Shown: positions 6,003 through 6,511 of the stretch, piece by piece
Position numbering within the stretch: the first letter of the stretch is position 1
Layout of the letters: each line of letters opens with the position of its first letter
From: Atribacterota bacterium
GTDB lineage: Bacteria; Atribacterota; Phoenicimicrobiia; Phoenicimicrobiales; Phoenicimicrobiaceae
DNA length: 6,511 nt
Direction of reading: 5' to 3'
Assembly: GCA_030668465.1 (NCBI GenBank)
Contig: DAOUTX010000061.1
Location: forward strand, 1 to 6,511
Position numbers and translations under genes: made by a program
The notes under the pieces: model-generated
The model's database searches: none
Seen by the model: only the letters and a program-made list of their open reading frames with translations
What the model was told of the DNA's origin: nothing

Positions 6003-6152
6003 TTCTGTTATTCCTCTTTTCTTTAGGCAATTTCAACTTTTTTTATTCCCCATGCTTTTTAATTCTTTCTCTTGCCCGCTTCCAATCGGGTTTTCCATAG
6101 CCGAAAAATAATTTGAAATTGTCTTTTAACTATCCATAGTAATCATTTTCAA
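6001..6152 (-). repeat. Right copy of the ~150-bp direct repeat flanking lysC
   Basis: Counterpart of 4122-4276, about 1.88 kb away and in the same orientation. The two blocks are about 91-94 percent identical with a diverged middle. Similarity stops at 6001, where the palindrome cluster begins, and fades beyond 6152 although the encoded proteins can still be aligned a little further. Confidence 0.85.
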
Positions 6153-6279
6153 CATACTTATATAAAGTCCTTACAAGCTCTTCTTTGAAAACATCTTTTG
6201 GTATTTTATTTTCTTGGAGTTCTTCATCCAAGAGTTCTCTTACAACTTTTCTGCCAAGCACAATACTTCCTTCTATCAT
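6043..6279 (-). pseudogene. Small hypothetical gene interrupted by an in-frame TAG
   Basis: Reads from ATG 6279 for 49 codons (MIEGSIVLGRKVVRELLDEE and onward to ENDYYG), hits TAG at 6132-6130, then continues open for 28 codons (LKDNFKLFFGYGKPDWKRAR and onward to KKHGE) to TAA at 6045-6043. The intact product would be about 78 residues. It has an acidic N-terminal half that looks helical, then the conserved DYY-x-WLKDNF / YGKPDWKR block and a basic tail. The homologous left copy has TGG (Trp) exactly at the TAG, so a single G-to-A change explains the break. No Shine-Dalgarno precedes the ATG. A GTG at codon 7 has GAAGGAAG ahead of it and could be the true start. The family is unrecognised. 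Confidence 0.6.
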
Positions 6280-6500
6280 TAATTAAATTGTATTTAAAAT
6301 AGACCTCAACCTTGCTCGAGTGTTAAGAATAAAGATTTAACCTATTTATCCCAGCTCGGGGTTTTCTCTGGCCTTCCTTTTAATTGCTTGCTAAAAAGTA
6401 TAAAAAAATGTTAAAATTATAAAAATTTAAAGATATTTAATTACCTAAAATAATTATTAGCAGTTCTTTTCATTAATGTTTACTTCAATAATTAAAATAA
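6280..6500. other. Non-coding AT-rich stretch before the right edge
   Basis: No gene is visible on either strand. It contains CTCGAG (6316-6321) and a GC-richer patch CCCAGCTCGGGG near 6350-6361, then A/T tracts with -10-like TATAAA at 6399-6404 and 6418-6423 but no matching -35. It probably includes the promoter region of a rightward gene outside the window. Confidence 0.4.
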
Positions 6501-6507
6501 AGAGGAG
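6501..6507 (+). promoter_or_regulatory. Ribosome binding site for a gene starting beyond the right edge
   Basis: AGAGGAG followed by TAAA ends the window. A start codon would be expected within a few bases past 6511. The gene itself cannot be seen. Confidence 0.55.
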
Positions 6508-6511
6508 TAAA

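Noticed and set aside
5923..6111. Plus-strand open frame through the palindrome cluster
   Set aside because: It spans inverted repeats and the antisense of the conserved small-protein segment; its composition follows from those repeats.

Overview
The window is AT-rich and non-coding-rich between genes. It looks like chromosome from an anaerobic heterotrophic bacterium. The substrate-binding protein has a plain Sec signal without a lipobox cysteine, which points to a periplasm and so to a diderm (inference). An Atribacterota-like or related deep-branching uncultured lineage would fit, but nothing here proves the taxon.

Left two thirds (1-3890, all on the minus strand): a sugar-uptake gene cluster, reading right to left. 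It begins with a ROK-family repressor (3890-2745), then a periplasmic sugar-binding protein of the RbsB type (2587-1634), then a cytoplasmic TIM-barrel glycoside-hydrolase-like protein (1555-308), then the start of an RbsA/MglA-type transport ATPase that runs off the left edge (305-1). The likely logic is that the repressor senses a sugar, the binding protein captures it, the ATPase (with a permease expected outside the window) imports it, and the hydrolase-like protein may act on the imported glycan or glycoside. A good sigma-70 promoter (TTGACA, 17 bp, TATTAT) lies about 125 bp ahead of the repressor. Two copies of a 10-bp direct repeat exactly 30 bp apart lie just downstream of it, a plausible autoregulatory operator.

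Right third: a complete aspartokinase gene, lysC (4430-5662, plus strand). It contains an in-frame ATG at codon 247 preceded by a perfect AAGGAGG, so it probably makes both the full-length alpha chain and a 164-residue beta chain, as in Bacillus subtilis aspartokinase II.

lysC is bracketed by two direct copies (4122-4276 and 6001-6152) of a repeat that carries, on the minus strand, a small unrecognised protein with the signature DYYEWLKDNFKxFFxYGKPDWKR. The left copy reads as a 46-residue ORF. The right copy encodes a longer version broken by an in-frame TAG where the left copy has TGG. The right copy abuts a cluster of palindromic repeats (5904-6002). The far right is non-coding and ends in a Shine-Dalgarno sequence for a gene that must start just outside the window.
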